Both the position numbers and the translations under genes were made by a program. The notes beneath the pieces are model-generated. The model was not told the origin of the DNA. It was given only the letters and a program-made list of their open reading frames with translations, and ran no database searches. A stretch of DNA of 64,000 nucleotides from contig CANJBZ010000019.1 of the NCBI GenBank assembly GCA_947473475.1, forward strand, positions 1 to 64,000, written 5' to 3'. This DNA comes from Alphaproteobacteria bacterium (GTDB taxonomy: Bacteria > Pseudomonadota > Alphaproteobacteria > Micropepsales > Micropepsaceae). Of the stretch, positions 34,277 through 43,034 are shown piece after piece. The stretch's first letter is position 1. Each line of letters starts with the position of its first letter.

Positions 34277-36157
34277 CTACTCGCGGCTTTCTTCTTCGTA
34301 CCGCTCCGCCGCTTCCATCCAATTGGCTTCAGCGGCTTCCAGCTTCTTCGCCCATTCGCCGCGGGCTTTTGACAGCTTCTCGCCTTTTGCGGGGTCTTTC
34401 ACGAACAGGTCTGGAATCGCCAACGCGGTGTCCAGCGTTTCGATTTCGCTGTGCAGGCGCGCCACTTCGCGCTCCCATTTTTCCATCGCCGCTTTCAGCG
34501 GTTTCATCTGTTGGCGCTTGTCGGCGGCCTCGCGCCGGACATCGGCTTTGGACTGGGACTTATTTTCGCGCGGGGCCGCGTCGCTGTCCGTATCGTTCGC
34601 GGACAGGACGAAGCGTTTGTAATCCTCAAGATCGCCATCGAACGGGGTAACACGCCCGTCGGCCACGAGCAGCAGCCGGTCCGCGCACGCTTCGATCAGC
34701 CGGCGGTCGTGGCTGATGAGGACGACAGCGCCTTCATACTCATTGAGCGCTGTCAGCAGTTCCTCGCGCGCGTCGATATCGAGATGGTTTGTGGGCTCGT
34801 CCAGGATCAGCAGGTTGGGCTTGTCCAGCGTCGCAATGGCCAGCAGAAGGCGCGCGCGTTCACCGCCGGATAGAGACACGACTTTGGTATCGGCCTTGTC
34901 GCCGGAAAAGCCGAAGCCGCCTAGCCGCGTGCGGGCGGTGGTTTCGTCGAACAGCGGGCGGTGTTTCCACAGCGTTTCGAGCGCCGTCTTGTTTGCGTCG
35001 AGCTCGTCGAGCTGATGCTGCGCGAAATAGCCAACGCTCAGTTTGCGCGCTCGGGTGAATTCGCCTGACATCGGTTTCAGGCGGCCCACCAATAATTTGG
35101 CCAGAGTCGATTTGCCGTTGCCGTTTTTCCCGAGCAAGGCGATGCGATCGTCGGAATCCATGCGCAACGTGACATGGGAGAGGATGGGCTTTCCGGTCTC
35201 ATACCCAACGGAGACACGATCGAGCGCAATCACCGGCGGGGCAATTGTTTCCGGCTGCGGCAGGGTAATGGGCGCCAGCCGATCCGCCACAATGGGCGTG
35301 ATCGGCTTCATCTTTTCGAGCCATTTGACGCGGCTCTGTGCTTGAGTCGCCTTTGAGGCTTTGGCGCGGAAGCGGTCGATAAAGGACTGAATGCGCTTAC
35401 GCTCGGCTTCCTGCTGCGTGCGCATCGCGGCATCCAGCGCGCGCTTCTGTTCGCGCTGTTCGACAAACCGGTCATAGCTGCCGCTGTAGAGTGTAAGCTT
35501 GCCGTGTTCCAGATGAAGAATGGAATCGATCGCCCGATTCAGAAGGTCGCGGTCATGGCTGACCAGCACAACGGTGCCGCGATAGCGCTTGAGATAATCT
35601 TCAAGCCATAATGTGCCTTCGAGATCCAGATAGTTGGTCGGTTCGTCCAGCAGCAGCAGATCGGGCGCGGAAAACAGGATCGCCGCCAGGGCGACGCGCA
35701 TCCGCCAGCCGCCGGAAAATTCCGAGCACGGCCGCTTCTGGTCTTTCTCGGCGAACCCGAGTCCCGCCAGAATCCTGGCCGCACGCGAGGGGGCGGCGTA
35801 GGCGTCGATTTCCGTCAGCCGCGCGTGAATGTCCCCGAGCTTCAGCGGATCGTGCTCGGTTTCGACGTCGGCAAGGAGCCGCGTGCGTTCCGTATCGGCG
35901 GCGAGCACCGTTCCGATAAGTGTCATCGGACCGGCGGGGGCTTCCTGCGCCACCGCGCCGACACGCCAGCTTTTGCTCAGCTCGATCTTGCCGGTCTCGG
36001 TTTCAAGTTTCCCGAGGATAAGCTTCAGCAACGTCGACTTGCCGGCCCCGTTGCGCCCGATCAAACCGACCTTCCGCCCATCGGAAACCGCGGCACTCGC
36101 GCCATCCAGGATGACGCGTCCGGCGATCCGAACGGTGACATTGTCGATGATCAGCAT
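34277..36157 (-). CDS. ABC-F family ATPase (Uup/YheS-like)
   Basis: A 626-residue soluble ABC-F protein with two ATP domains: Walker A GRNGAGKST (about 35-43) and GKNGNGKST (about 340), signatures FSGGWRM and LSGGERAR and Walker B LLLLDEPTNYLDL/LLILDEPTNHLDI. The interdomain linker is rich in Arg/Lys and helical; a C-terminal coiled coil (about 540-625) follows a Lys/Arg-rich stretch. Members act on ribosomes or DNA repair rather than transport. No membrane part. Exact subclass not assigned. Confidence 0.9.
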   Translation of the reverse strand: MLIIDNVTVRIAGRVILDGASAAVSDGRKVGLIGRNGAGKSTLLKLILGKLETETGKIELSKSWRVGAVAQEAPAGPMTLIGTVLAADTERTRLLADVETEHDPLKLGDIHARLTEIDAYAAPSRAARILAGLGFAEKDQKRPCSEFSGGWRMRVALAAILFSAPDLLLLDEPTNYLDLEGTLWLEDYLKRYRGTVVLVSHDRDLLNRAIDSILHLEHGKLTLYSGSYDRFVEQREQKRALDAAMRTQQEAERKRIQSFIDRFRAKASKATQAQSRVKWLEKMKPITPIVADRLAPITLPQPETIAPPVIALDRVSVGYETGKPILSHVTLRMDSDDRIALLGKNGNGKSTLAKLLVGRLKPMSGEFTRARKLSVGYFAQHQLDELDANKTALETLWKHRPLFDETTARTRLGGFGFSGDKADTKVVSLSGGERARLLLAIATLDKPNLLILDEPTNHLDIDAREELLTALNEYEGAVVLISHDRRLIEACADRLLLVADGRVTPFDGDLEDYKRFVLSANDTDSDAAPRENKSQSKADVRREAADKRQQMKPLKAAMEKWEREVARLHSEIETLDTALAIPDLFVKDPAKGEKLSKARGEWAKKLEAAEANWMEAAERYEEESRE

Positions 36158-36247
36158 GACGGAGGCGTTCTTTCAGGCGCGAACCAGAACTCGCTTACCC
36201 CGCGCCCATTCGTGCAGGCAAGCAGCAGGTGGGGATGCAAGACCTTC

Positions 36248-36382
36248 ACCCTCCCCTTGAGAGAGGGTCGAAATTGCGCAGCAATTTCGGGGAGGGGATA
36301 TGCCACCGCCAGTCCCCTCCCCGAATGTGCTCGCGCGTTTACACGCGCTCCGCGCATTCGACCCTCCCTCAAGGGGAGGGTA
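36248..36382. repeat. Family-B long palindrome
   Basis: Outer arms are CACCCTCCCCTTGAGAGAGG and CCTCCCTCAAGGGGAGGG. Inner arms are TCGAAATTGCGCAGCAATTT with CGGGGAGGGG on the left and CCCCTCCCCGAATG with GCGCATTCGACC on the right. The same nested design occurs at 51555-51699. It lies between two minus-strand genes. Nothing else is seen in 36158-36384. Confidence 0.75.
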
Positions 36383-36384
36383 GG

Positions 36385-37362
36385 TCAGATCTTGAAGCTT
36401 TCCAGTGTGGCGGGGTGGAACAGTTCTTCTACCTTCACGACGCGGGGGGAGATGCCTTGGCTGTGGTGGTGCTTCAGGAAGGCTTCCAGCGTTTTGCGGT
36501 TGGGCTCGACACCGTAGGGCCAAAAATCGTCGCCCATCAGCGCGCGCGCGGCGGCGAGCTGCTCTTCCACGAAGGGCAGGGTCACTTTCGTCGCCGACAC
36601 ATCGGTCAGTTGTTCCAGTGCGCGGTCCTTAGACTGATTGAATGCCTTGAACACCGCGAACGGCAGCCAGGGATGCTTTTCCACTAGCGTCTTGCGAATG
36701 CCGATCAGATGCATGATCGGAAAAATCCCCGTGCGCTTAAAATAGTCTTTCCCCGCGGCCATCGGATCGGGAAACAGCCAGCCGATATTGGGCGAGGTTA
36801 CCGACGGCGCGCGCGGCGCAATGAAGCCGTCGATTTCGCCTTTCAGCAGAAGCTCGGAAATCGTCGTGCCCTCGGGGGCGTCTTCAATCTCTATACCCGG
36901 CGGGTTCACGGCGATCTTCTCGGGACGAGCGGGATCGGAAATGCCGCCGCGCACCCAGCGCATGTCGGACGGCTTCACGCCGAAATCGTCTTCCAGAATC
37001 GCACGCGCCCAGACATTCGCGGTGAGCTGCCATTCCGGCACGCCCACTTTCTTGCCCTTCAGATCTTCGGGCCGCTTGATCTGGTCGGTCCGCACGAAAA
37101 TTGAGGTGTGCCGGAAACAGCGGGAAACAAAGGCCGGCACGCCGACATAGGGGCAATTGCCGAGCGCGGTTTTCAGCGTGTAGCTGGACAGCGACAACTC
37201 GCAGATGTCGAAGTCCTGCGTGCGGAAAGCCCGGAAGAAAATCTCCTCCGGCACCAGCTTCATGAAAACCGGGTCGACGCCGTCGATTTTAACCGTGCCG
37301 TCGATCAGGGGGCGGTTGCGGTCGTAGTCGCCGATTGCGACAGAAAGGTTAAGCTGCGACAT
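36385..37362 (-). CDS. Substrate-binding-like protein, 4,5-dihydroxyphthalate decarboxylase family
   Basis: A 325-residue protein without a signal peptide: LNLSVAIGDYDRNRPLIDG, CELSLSSYTL, PEDLKGKKVGVPEWQLTANVWAR and GEIDGFIAPRAP. This layout is that of proteins annotated as 4,5-dihydroxyphthalate decarboxylase, a periplasmic-binding-fold enzyme family, although many members have unknown substrates. The lack of an export signal favours an enzyme over a transporter component. No phthalate-pathway genes are adjacent. Confidence 0.75.
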   Translation of the reverse strand: MSQLNLSVAIGDYDRNRPLIDGTVKIDGVDPVFMKLVPEEIFFRAFRTQDFDICELSLSSYTLKTALGNCPYVGVPAFVSRCFRHTSIFVRTDQIKRPEDLKGKKVGVPEWQLTANVWARAILEDDFGVKPSDMRWVRGGISDPARPEKIAVNPPGIEIEDAPEGTTISELLLKGEIDGFIAPRAPSVTSPNIGWLFPDPMAAGKDYFKRTGIFPIMHLIGIRKTLVEKHPWLPFAVFKAFNQSKDRALEQLTDVSATKVTLPFVEEQLAAARALMGDDFWPYGVEPNRKTLEAFLKHHHSQGISPRVVKVEELFHPATLESFKI

Positions 37363-37424
37363 GTTTGCCCCCCGCGTGGTTTATGTCCCCGCGTCTTAAG
37401 CAAAACCGCCCTCTGACGCAAAGC

Positions 37425-37454
37425 TTGCATGGGCGCGAAGCCCGCCGCTATAAG
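37425..37454 (+). promoter_or_regulatory. Putative ndk promoter
   Basis: TTGCAT (37425-37430) and TATAAG (37449-37454) with an 18-base spacer lie about 30 bases before ndk, followed by AGGAG ahead of the ATG. Recognised by resemblance to the sigma-70 consensus only. Confidence 0.4.
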
Positions 37455-37483
37455 GCCCGCAGTTCTATTCAGGAGTTGGGGCT

Positions 37484-37906
37484 ATGGCCGTCGAACGCAC
37501 GCTTTCCATCATTAAGCCGGATGCAACCCGGCGCAATCTGACCGGCGCCATCGTCGACCGGTTTGAGAAGGCTGGCTTGCGCGTTGTGGCCCAGCGCCGC
37601 ATCCGCCTCAGCAAGGACCAGGCCGAAGCGTTCTACGGCGTCCATAGAGAGCGGCCGTTCTACAACGGTTTGGTCGCGTTCATGACCTCCGGCCCTGTGG
37701 TCGTGCAGGTGCTGGAAGGTGAAGGCGCCATTGCCAAGAACCGCGAAGTGATGGGCGCAACCAATCCCGCCAATGCGGCGGCCGGCACGATCCGCAAGGA
37801 TTTCGCCGAGAACATCGAAGCCAATTCCGTGCACGGTTCGGATGCGCCGGAAACAGCGGCCAACGAAATCAGCTTCTTCTTCAGCGGTCTCGAAATCGTC
37901 GGCTAA
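37484..37906 (+). CDS. ndk: Nucleoside diphosphate kinase
   Basis: Transfers phosphate from ATP to NDPs through a phospho-histidine. The 140 residues match the family: [57 protein letters not shown] and the active-site His in [12 protein letters not shown]. Ends eight bases from the convergent purN. Confidence 0.97.
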   Translation: MAVERTLSIIKPDATRRNLTGAIVDRFEKAGLRVVAQRRIRLSKDQAEAFYGVHRERPFYNGLVAFMTSGPVVVQVLEGEGAIAKNREVMGATNPANAAAGTIRKDFAENIEANSVHGSDAPETAANEISFFFSGLEIVG

Positions 37907-37914
37907 GCGGCAAG

Positions 37915-38568
37915 CTACAGCGGCGGGCTGAGCAGCACGCCGTCTGTATCCGCGACGTCATTGAAAACGACGCGGCCACTGTAAAGCTGCGCGCGGCCTT
38001 CGGCGATCAGGCGCACAGCGAACGGATAGAGCTTGTGCTCTTGCTCCAGCACGCGCGCGGCAAGGGTGTCGGGCGTGTCATGGGCATGCACCGGCACGGC
38101 GGCTTGCGCGATGACGGGCCCGGCATCCAATTCGGGAGTGACGTAGTGCACCGTGCAGCCGGAAATCCGCACACCGGCGGCAAGCGCTTGCTCGTGAACG
38201 TCCGTCCCTCGGAATGCCGGTAGCAGTGACGGGTGGATGTTGATCATCCTGTCCTGCCATTTGCGCACGAAGCCGTTGCTCAAGATGCGCATGAAGCCTG
38301 CAAGGCAAAGCAGGTCCACGCCTGCCTCGTGAAGGCGCGCATCGATGGCATTGTCGAACTCTTCGCGCGATCCGAAATCGCCATGCGGAAGCACGGCGGT
38401 AGGAATGTTGGCCGCTCGCGCGAAATCCAGTCCGCCGGCCTTGGCGGTGTTGGAAAGCACCAGCACGATTTCGGCGGGGTAATCCGACGCCGTAGCGGCG
38501 TCGATAAGCGATTTCAAATTGCTGCCCCGCCCGGAAATGAGCACGGCAATCTTCATTTTGGCCGCCAT
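37915..38568 (-). CDS. purN: Phosphoribosylglycinamide formyltransferase
   Basis: Adds the formyl group to GAR in purine synthesis. The 217 residues carry ISGRGSNLKSLID, CLAGFMRILSNGF, the catalytic IHPSLLPAFRGTDVH and CTVHYVTPELDAGPVIAQA. Starts at 38568, or 38556 giving MKIAVLISG. Lies 18 bases after purM in the same direction, the common alphaproteobacterial pair. Confidence 0.95.
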   Translation of the reverse strand: MAAKMKIAVLISGRGSNLKSLIDAATASDYPAEIVLVLSNTAKAGGLDFARAANIPTAVLPHGDFGSREEFDNAIDARLHEAGVDLLCLAGFMRILSNGFVRKWQDRMINIHPSLLPAFRGTDVHEQALAAGVRISGCTVHYVTPELDAGPVIAQAAVPVHAHDTPDTLAARVLEQEHKLYPFAVRLIAEGRAQLYSGRVVFNDVADTDGVLLSPPL

Positions 38569-38586
38569 TGCCGACCTGCTCCGGGA

Positions 38587-39651
38587 TTATGTGAGGCTGT
38601 TACGATAGCGAACTTGCGATTCCGCGCCATCGCCAGAAACGAGCGAGCCGATGACGAAGGCTTGCTCGCCGCTCTCGTTGAAGGCGGCGATGACGTCCGC
38701 CGCACGCGCCGGTTCGGCAACGGCAATCAATCCGATCCCGCAATTGAAGGTTTGCAGCATTTCGGCGTCCGGCAGGGCCGCTTCCTGTGCCAGCCAGCGG
38801 AACACGGGCGGTAACGGCCATGACGCCAGATCGACGTCGGCATCCAATCCGGCGGGCAGAACGCGCGGCAGATTGCCGGTGATGCCGCTGCCGGTGATGT
38901 GGGCAAATCCCTTCACGCCGCCGCGTGCTATCGCAGCAAGGCCGCTCTTTACGTAGAGGCGAGTCGGCGTCAGCAGCGCATCACCCAATGTCATCCCGGC
39001 CGCGAACGGCGCAGGCGCGCTGAGAGCCAAGCCCGTCCGCGCCACGACTTTGCGCACCAGCGAATAACCGTTGGAATGCACGCCCGATGAGGCAACACCG
39101 ATCAGCACATCGCCTGCCTGCATAGTTTCCAATTTGGGCAGCACGTTCCCGCGTTCGACAGCGCCGACGGTGAAACCCGCAAGGTCGAAATCACCCTTGG
39201 CATAGAGGCCCGGCATTTCCGCCGTCTCGCCGCCGATCAAAGCGCAGCCGGACTCTTTGCAGGCCCGCGCAATGCCTTCGACCACGGTGGCCGCTGCCGC
39301 CACATCGAGCGCGCCGGTCGCGTAATAGTCGAGGAAGAACAGCGGCTCGGCGCCTTGCACGACAATGTCGTTGACGCACATCGCGACAAGGTCTTGCCCG
39401 ATGGTGTCATAGCGTTTGCAGTCGATGGCGAGTTTGAGCTTTGTGCCGACGCCGTCGGTGGAGGCGACCAGCAGCGGGTCCTTAAACCCGGCGGCCTTCA
39501 AATCGAACAAGCCGCCGAACCCGCCCAAGGCGGCATCCGCGCCACGGCGCGCTGTGGCTTTGGCGGCAGGGGCGATGCGGTCGACCAGGGCGTCGCCAGC
39601 GTCGATGTCCACGCCCGCGTCTTTATAGGTGATGGAATCGCGGCCGGTCAT
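38587..39651 (-). CDS. purM: Phosphoribosylformylglycinamidine cyclo-ligase
   Basis: AIR synthetase, ATP-dependent ring closure of FGAM. The 354 residues open SITYKDAGVDIDAGDALVDRI and carry DGVGTKLKLA, MCVNDIVVQGAEPLFFLDYYA, GGETAEMPGLY and GVHSNGYSLVRK. The start at 39651 removes a 27-residue tail from the upstream gap that is not family-like. Upstream, 39652-39751 holds no gene. Confidence 0.95.
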   Translation of the reverse strand: MTGRDSITYKDAGVDIDAGDALVDRIAPAAKATARRGADAALGGFGGLFDLKAAGFKDPLLVASTDGVGTKLKLAIDCKRYDTIGQDLVAMCVNDIVVQGAEPLFFLDYYATGALDVAAAATVVEGIARACKESGCALIGGETAEMPGLYAKGDFDLAGFTVGAVERGNVLPKLETMQAGDVLIGVASSGVHSNGYSLVRKVVARTGLALSAPAPFAAGMTLGDALLTPTRLYVKSGLAAIARGGVKGFAHITGSGITGNLPRVLPAGLDADVDLASWPLPPVFRWLAQEAALPDAEMLQTFNCGIGLIAVAEPARAADVIAAFNESGEQAFVIGSLVSGDGAESQVRYRNSLT

Positions 39652-39751
39652 AGAACTCTGGGGCGGGAATGCAGATGTTGCTGTAGTAGCCGCCCGGCGC
39701 CCTTGCAAGGGCGGATGCGCCGCTGTCCACACAGCAGCGCACCCTCAGCGT

Positions 39752-40375
39752 TCAGCGGTAATCGCGGTCCCGGCGGTCGTCGAAACGGGGGCGATCGAAA
39801 TCCCGTCCGTCCCGGTCTCCATCGCGATCCCGATCGAATCCCGGCCCGCGGCCGCGGCCGAAGCCACCCCGTCCGCGCCCATCGGCTTGGAACATCAGCC
39901 GGTCGGCCGTGCGCTTTTGCTCCTCGCTGAAGGACGCATAGAGCGGCCGCATGACGCTCACGATTCGGTCCATGCGCTCTTTTCGCATGGTCAACCGGCG
40001 CTCACGCTGTTCCAACCGGTCGATGACGCTTGGCGAACCGCGGCGGGCGTCAAAATCGCGCCGGTCCCGGGCGTCTTGCACTTCGTCACGCAAGACGTTG
40101 ACGAGAGTGCCCCATTGGCGCTCCTGCGCGGGGGTGATCCGCAACCTTTCGTGAAGGAAGGCGAGCCGCTGATCCAGGCGTCCTTCGGGGTCGCGTGCCT
40201 CCCGGCCGTCGCGCCGGTCATATTGGCCGCTGCCCTGGACGCGGTCCTGTTGCTGGTTTTGCAGATTGGGCAATGGCCGTGGCTGGGCCGAGCCTGCCTG
40301 GAGGCCAGCTGTCATGACGAGCCCCATGGCGATTCCCGCTGCGGCAAGGCCGCGCCGTGCTGTCAGGCGAAACAT
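39752..40375 (-). CDS. Periplasmic LTXXQ-motif (Spy/CpxP-like) protein
   Basis: A 207-residue exported protein: signal peptide (MFRLTARRGLAAAGIAMGLV to about residue 30), a helical core with RLRITPAQERQWGTLVNVL (the LTxxQ-type motif) and ERRLTMRKERMDRIVSVM, and a low-complexity tail rich in Arg, Asp and Gly (about 175-207). Spy/CpxP proteins protect folding proteins in the periplasm. AAGGAG precedes the start at 40375. The repetitive RD tail is unusual for the family. Confidence 0.7.
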   Translation of the reverse strand: MFRLTARRGLAAAGIAMGLVMTAGLQAGSAQPRPLPNLQNQQQDRVQGSGQYDRRDGREARDPEGRLDQRLAFLHERLRITPAQERQWGTLVNVLRDEVQDARDRRDFDARRGSPSVIDRLEQRERRLTMRKERMDRIVSVMRPLYASFSEEQKRTADRLMFQADGRGRGGFGRGRGPGFDRDRDGDRDGRDFDRPRFDDRRDRDYR

Positions 40376-40502
40376 GGTTGTAAGCTCCTTATGGGCAATC
40401 GGCGCCGTTGGACGCCAAAGCCCCTCCGCCCGGGAATGTAGAAACCGCAAGCTGTACCCGGCATGAACAGGGGAAGGCGGTGAGCGCCCGCCCCGCAGCG
40501 GC

Positions 40503-40508
40503 TATAAT
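40503..40508 (+). promoter_or_regulatory. Possible -10 box upstream of the DUF2066 gene
   Basis: A perfect TATAAT lies about 120 bases ahead of the gene at 40627; no convincing -35 partner was found. The rest of 40376-40626 shows no gene. Confidence 0.25.
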
Positions 40509-40626
40509 TCGGGCGCAATTTAAGCCGAAAGTGATAGGAGAGGAGGATGGGGCATCTGCGTTACTTGGTCGTGACTTTCGCCCCTGCGCGCCAGTCCGTA
40601 TAATTTGCCTCTCTTTGAGGACCCCC

Positions 40627-41682
40627 ATGCTTCGCCTCTCACTCCTTGCCTTCGTTGTGGCCCTCGGCTTAGGGGTGGCGCCCGCTTATGCTGCGCCCGC
40701 GCCGGATCTTTTCACCATCACTGCGGTTAAGGTCGACGCAACCGCGGAATCGGCGACGTCCGCCCGCGATAGCGCGATGGGACAAGGCCGCCCCGTTGCC
40801 TGGACACGCCTGTTCCGGCGGCTGGTCGCGCAAGCCAATTGGAGCAAGCAGCCGCAGCTCGACGAGAATACGCTGCTGCGGATGGTGCGCAGCTTTGAGG
40901 TGGCCGGTGAGCGCCGGAGTACGACGCGTTACCTCGCGGACGTGACGTACCACTTCAATCCGGCGGCGGTGCGTGGGGCACTTCGGCAGGCGGGCGTTCC
41001 TTACACCGAGGCGCGGGCGCGCCCGGCTTTGGTCATCCCTGTGATTACGGGCAAGGGTGTGGACCTGATGGGGGCCTGGGCGGCTGCCTGGAAAGACCCC
41101 GCCATGCAGCAGGGGCTGGTGCCCTTTGTCTTGCCGGCGGGCCAACCCGAAGATTCCGAGGTGCTCTCCCGCGCCGATGTCGCACAAGCCGATTGGGCCG
41201 CGCTTGCGCCCATGGCGCGGCGGTACAACGCGGCGGAGGTTATCCTCGCCGTGTCGAGCGAAGACGCCAAGACGGTGCAGATGGTGGAAATCTCGGCCAC
41301 CCAGCGGGCCGCTTCGTCTTTTGCCTTTGCCAATTCCACCTTCCCGGCGGACGCCGAGGCGGTTGCTGAAAAAGTCTACGAGACCTGGAAGACACGCAGC
41401 GCCGTCAATTTCGCAGGCGCTCGTGCCCGCCTGACCGCGGATGTGCAGTTCGACTCGCTGGATGACTGGGCCAAAATCCGCAAGCAGTTGGGCTCCGTGC
41501 GCGCGGTTTCCGACATGGACGTGCTTGGCCTGTCTCTGCACGAAGCAGAGGTGGAGCTGAGCTATTTCGGCCGGCCCGAACAGTTGCGCGACGCACTGGC
41601 GCAGCAGGATTTGAGCCTGATCAATGCGCAGGGGCAATACACCCTGCAGCTTTCCGGCAAATCTGCTTTGAACGCGCCATGA
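40627..41682 (+). CDS. DUF2066 domain secreted protein
   Basis: A 351-residue protein with a signal peptide (MLRLSLLAFVVALGLGVAPA, cut at about 22) and the DUF2066 domain: ITAVKVDATAESATSARDSA, WTRLFRRLV and VPYTEARARPALVIPVI. The family is of unknown function and regularly precedes the phosphatidyltransferase and hdaA genes in alphaproteobacteria. Its stop overlaps the next start (ATGA). Confidence 0.85.
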   Translation: MLRLSLLAFVVALGLGVAPAYAAPAPDLFTITAVKVDATAESATSARDSAMGQGRPVAWTRLFRRLVAQANWSKQPQLDENTLLRMVRSFEVAGERRSTTRYLADVTYHFNPAAVRGALRQAGVPYTEARARPALVIPVITGKGVDLMGAWAAAWKDPAMQQGLVPFVLPAGQPEDSEVLSRADVAQADWAALAPMARRYNAAEVILAVSSEDAKTVQMVEISATQRAASSFAFANSTFPADAEAVAEKVYETWKTRSAVNFAGARARLTADVQFDSLDDWAKIRKQLGSVRAVSDMDVLGLSLHEAEVELSYFGRPEQLRDALAQQDLSLINAQGQYTLQLSGKSALNAP

Positions 41683-42248
41683 CCACAGTTCTGCGCCACC
41701 TGCCCAATGTGATCACGACAATGCGGCTGGCTGCGGCACCCGTAACCGCGGGACTGCTGGCAGCGGGTCATTTCAACGCCGCGCTGGGACTGTTCGCCTT
41801 TGCGGGATTGTCCGATGCGGCGGATGGCTTTTTGGCGAAGCGTTTCAATTTCGGCAGCAAGCTCGGACGCATTCTGGACCCCGCCGCAGACAAGGCGCTG
41901 ATGCTGGTTCTGTTCGTCACGCTGGCGGCGCTCGGCAATGTTCCGGTTTGGCTGGCGGCAACGGTCATCGCGCGCGACGTGGCGATCCTCGGCGGTCTGA
42001 CCTTGGCGGTCGTATCGCGGGCGCCTATCCGGGTGCGGCCGCTGATCGTCGGCAAGCTCTGCACGGCGTTGCAGGTGCTCTATATCGGCTGGCATCTGGC
42101 GGCGCTGGCTTTTGAATTTCCAGCCGGCATATTAGAGCCCGGCGATGCCTATGCCGTCGCTGCCATAACGTGGCTGTCGGGCTTTGCCTATCTCGTGGTG
42201 CTCCTCAAAGCGGTGCGCGCGCGGGGCCGGAAAACAGCTTCGGTTTGA
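41679..42248 (+). CDS. CDP-alcohol phosphatidyltransferase family protein
   Basis: A 189-residue membrane enzyme with the family motif spread over DAADGFLAKRFNFGSKLGRI and LDPAADK, in which the four aspartates and the glycines bind CDP-diacylglycerol and metal. The motif has AK in place of the usual AR. It likely makes phosphatidylglycerophosphate (PgsA-like) or a related lipid. Overlaps the upstream gene by four bases and lies one base ahead of hdaA. Confidence 0.82.
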   Translation: MTTVLRHLPNVITTMRLAAAPVTAGLLAAGHFNAALGLFAFAGLSDAADGFLAKRFNFGSKLGRILDPAADKALMLVLFVTLAALGNVPVWLAATVIARDVAILGGLTLAVVSRAPIRVRPLIVGKLCTALQVLYIGWHLAALAFEFPAGILEPGDAYAVAAITWLSGFAYLVVLLKAVRARGRKTASV

Positions 42249-42249
42249 T

Positions 42250-42927
42250 ATGGCCGATCAGCTTGTTTTGCCTTTCGGCGTTGAGCCTTCACACACACGC
42301 GAGACCTTCATAGCCGCGCCTTGCAATGAGGCGGCGCTTGCATTCGTAGAACGCTGGCCGGATTGGCCGCAGAAGCCGGTGGCTCTCTATGGGCCAGCGG
42401 GGGCCGGCAAGACGCATCTTGCGGCCATCTGGGCTGTGCAATCGGGTGCGCGACGGGCGCCCGCCAGCCAACTTGCGCCTGCCTTGGCGGAGGATGGCAT
42501 CACAGCCCTGGTGGTCGAGGACATGGATGACGAACCGCCCACCTTCGCGCGCGATGCCGCGCTGATAAGCCTGTTCGATCGTCCTGGGGTTTGGCTGTTG
42601 CTGACGGGGCGTCAGGCGCCTGCCTTATGGCCGGTTGCGATTCCCGACCTCGCCTCGCGGCTGGCAGCGTTGGTGGCGCTCCCGGTTTGGGCGCCGGACG
42701 ACACGCTGCTGTCGGCCCTCGTGCGCAAACATTTCGCCGATCGCCAGCTTGATGTTTCCGACGCGGTGACCTGGCGCATCGTAACGCATGTGGAGCGGAC
42801 CCCGGCGGCCGTGGCGGCGTTCGTCGCCGGGGCGGACCGCAAGGCGCTGGCCCAGAAGCGGGCGATTACCGACCGGCTGATCGTCGAATATCTCGACTCC
42901 GGCCAAGGCCCAGACACCCGCTCCTGA
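42250..42927 (+). CDS. hdaA: DnaA-related regulatory protein HdaA
   Basis: Stimulates ATP hydrolysis by DnaA after replication starts. 225 residues: the clamp-binding motif QLVLPF at 4-9, Walker A GPAGAGKT (about 48-55) and a DnaA-like AAA domain. The Walker B region is VVEDMDD. There is no DNA-binding domain IV, which separates it from DnaA. Located ahead of ppk as in other alphaproteobacteria. Confidence 0.85.
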   Translation: MADQLVLPFGVEPSHTRETFIAAPCNEAALAFVERWPDWPQKPVALYGPAGAGKTHLAAIWAVQSGARRAPASQLAPALAEDGITALVVEDMDDEPPTFARDAALISLFDRPGVWLLLTGRQAPALWPVAIPDLASRLAALVALPVWAPDDTLLSALVRKHFADRQLDVSDAVTWRIVTHVERTPAAVAAFVAGADRKALAQKRAITDRLIVEYLDSGQGPDTRS

Positions 42928-43034
42928 GGGCTTCGCACAATTTTCACCAAAGAAAGCCATGGTGAGCGGCTTGCCCGCAGCCATGACACGGCCCGAATAA
43001 GCTATTACACTCAATGCCCAAGGTGGAATTTGCG

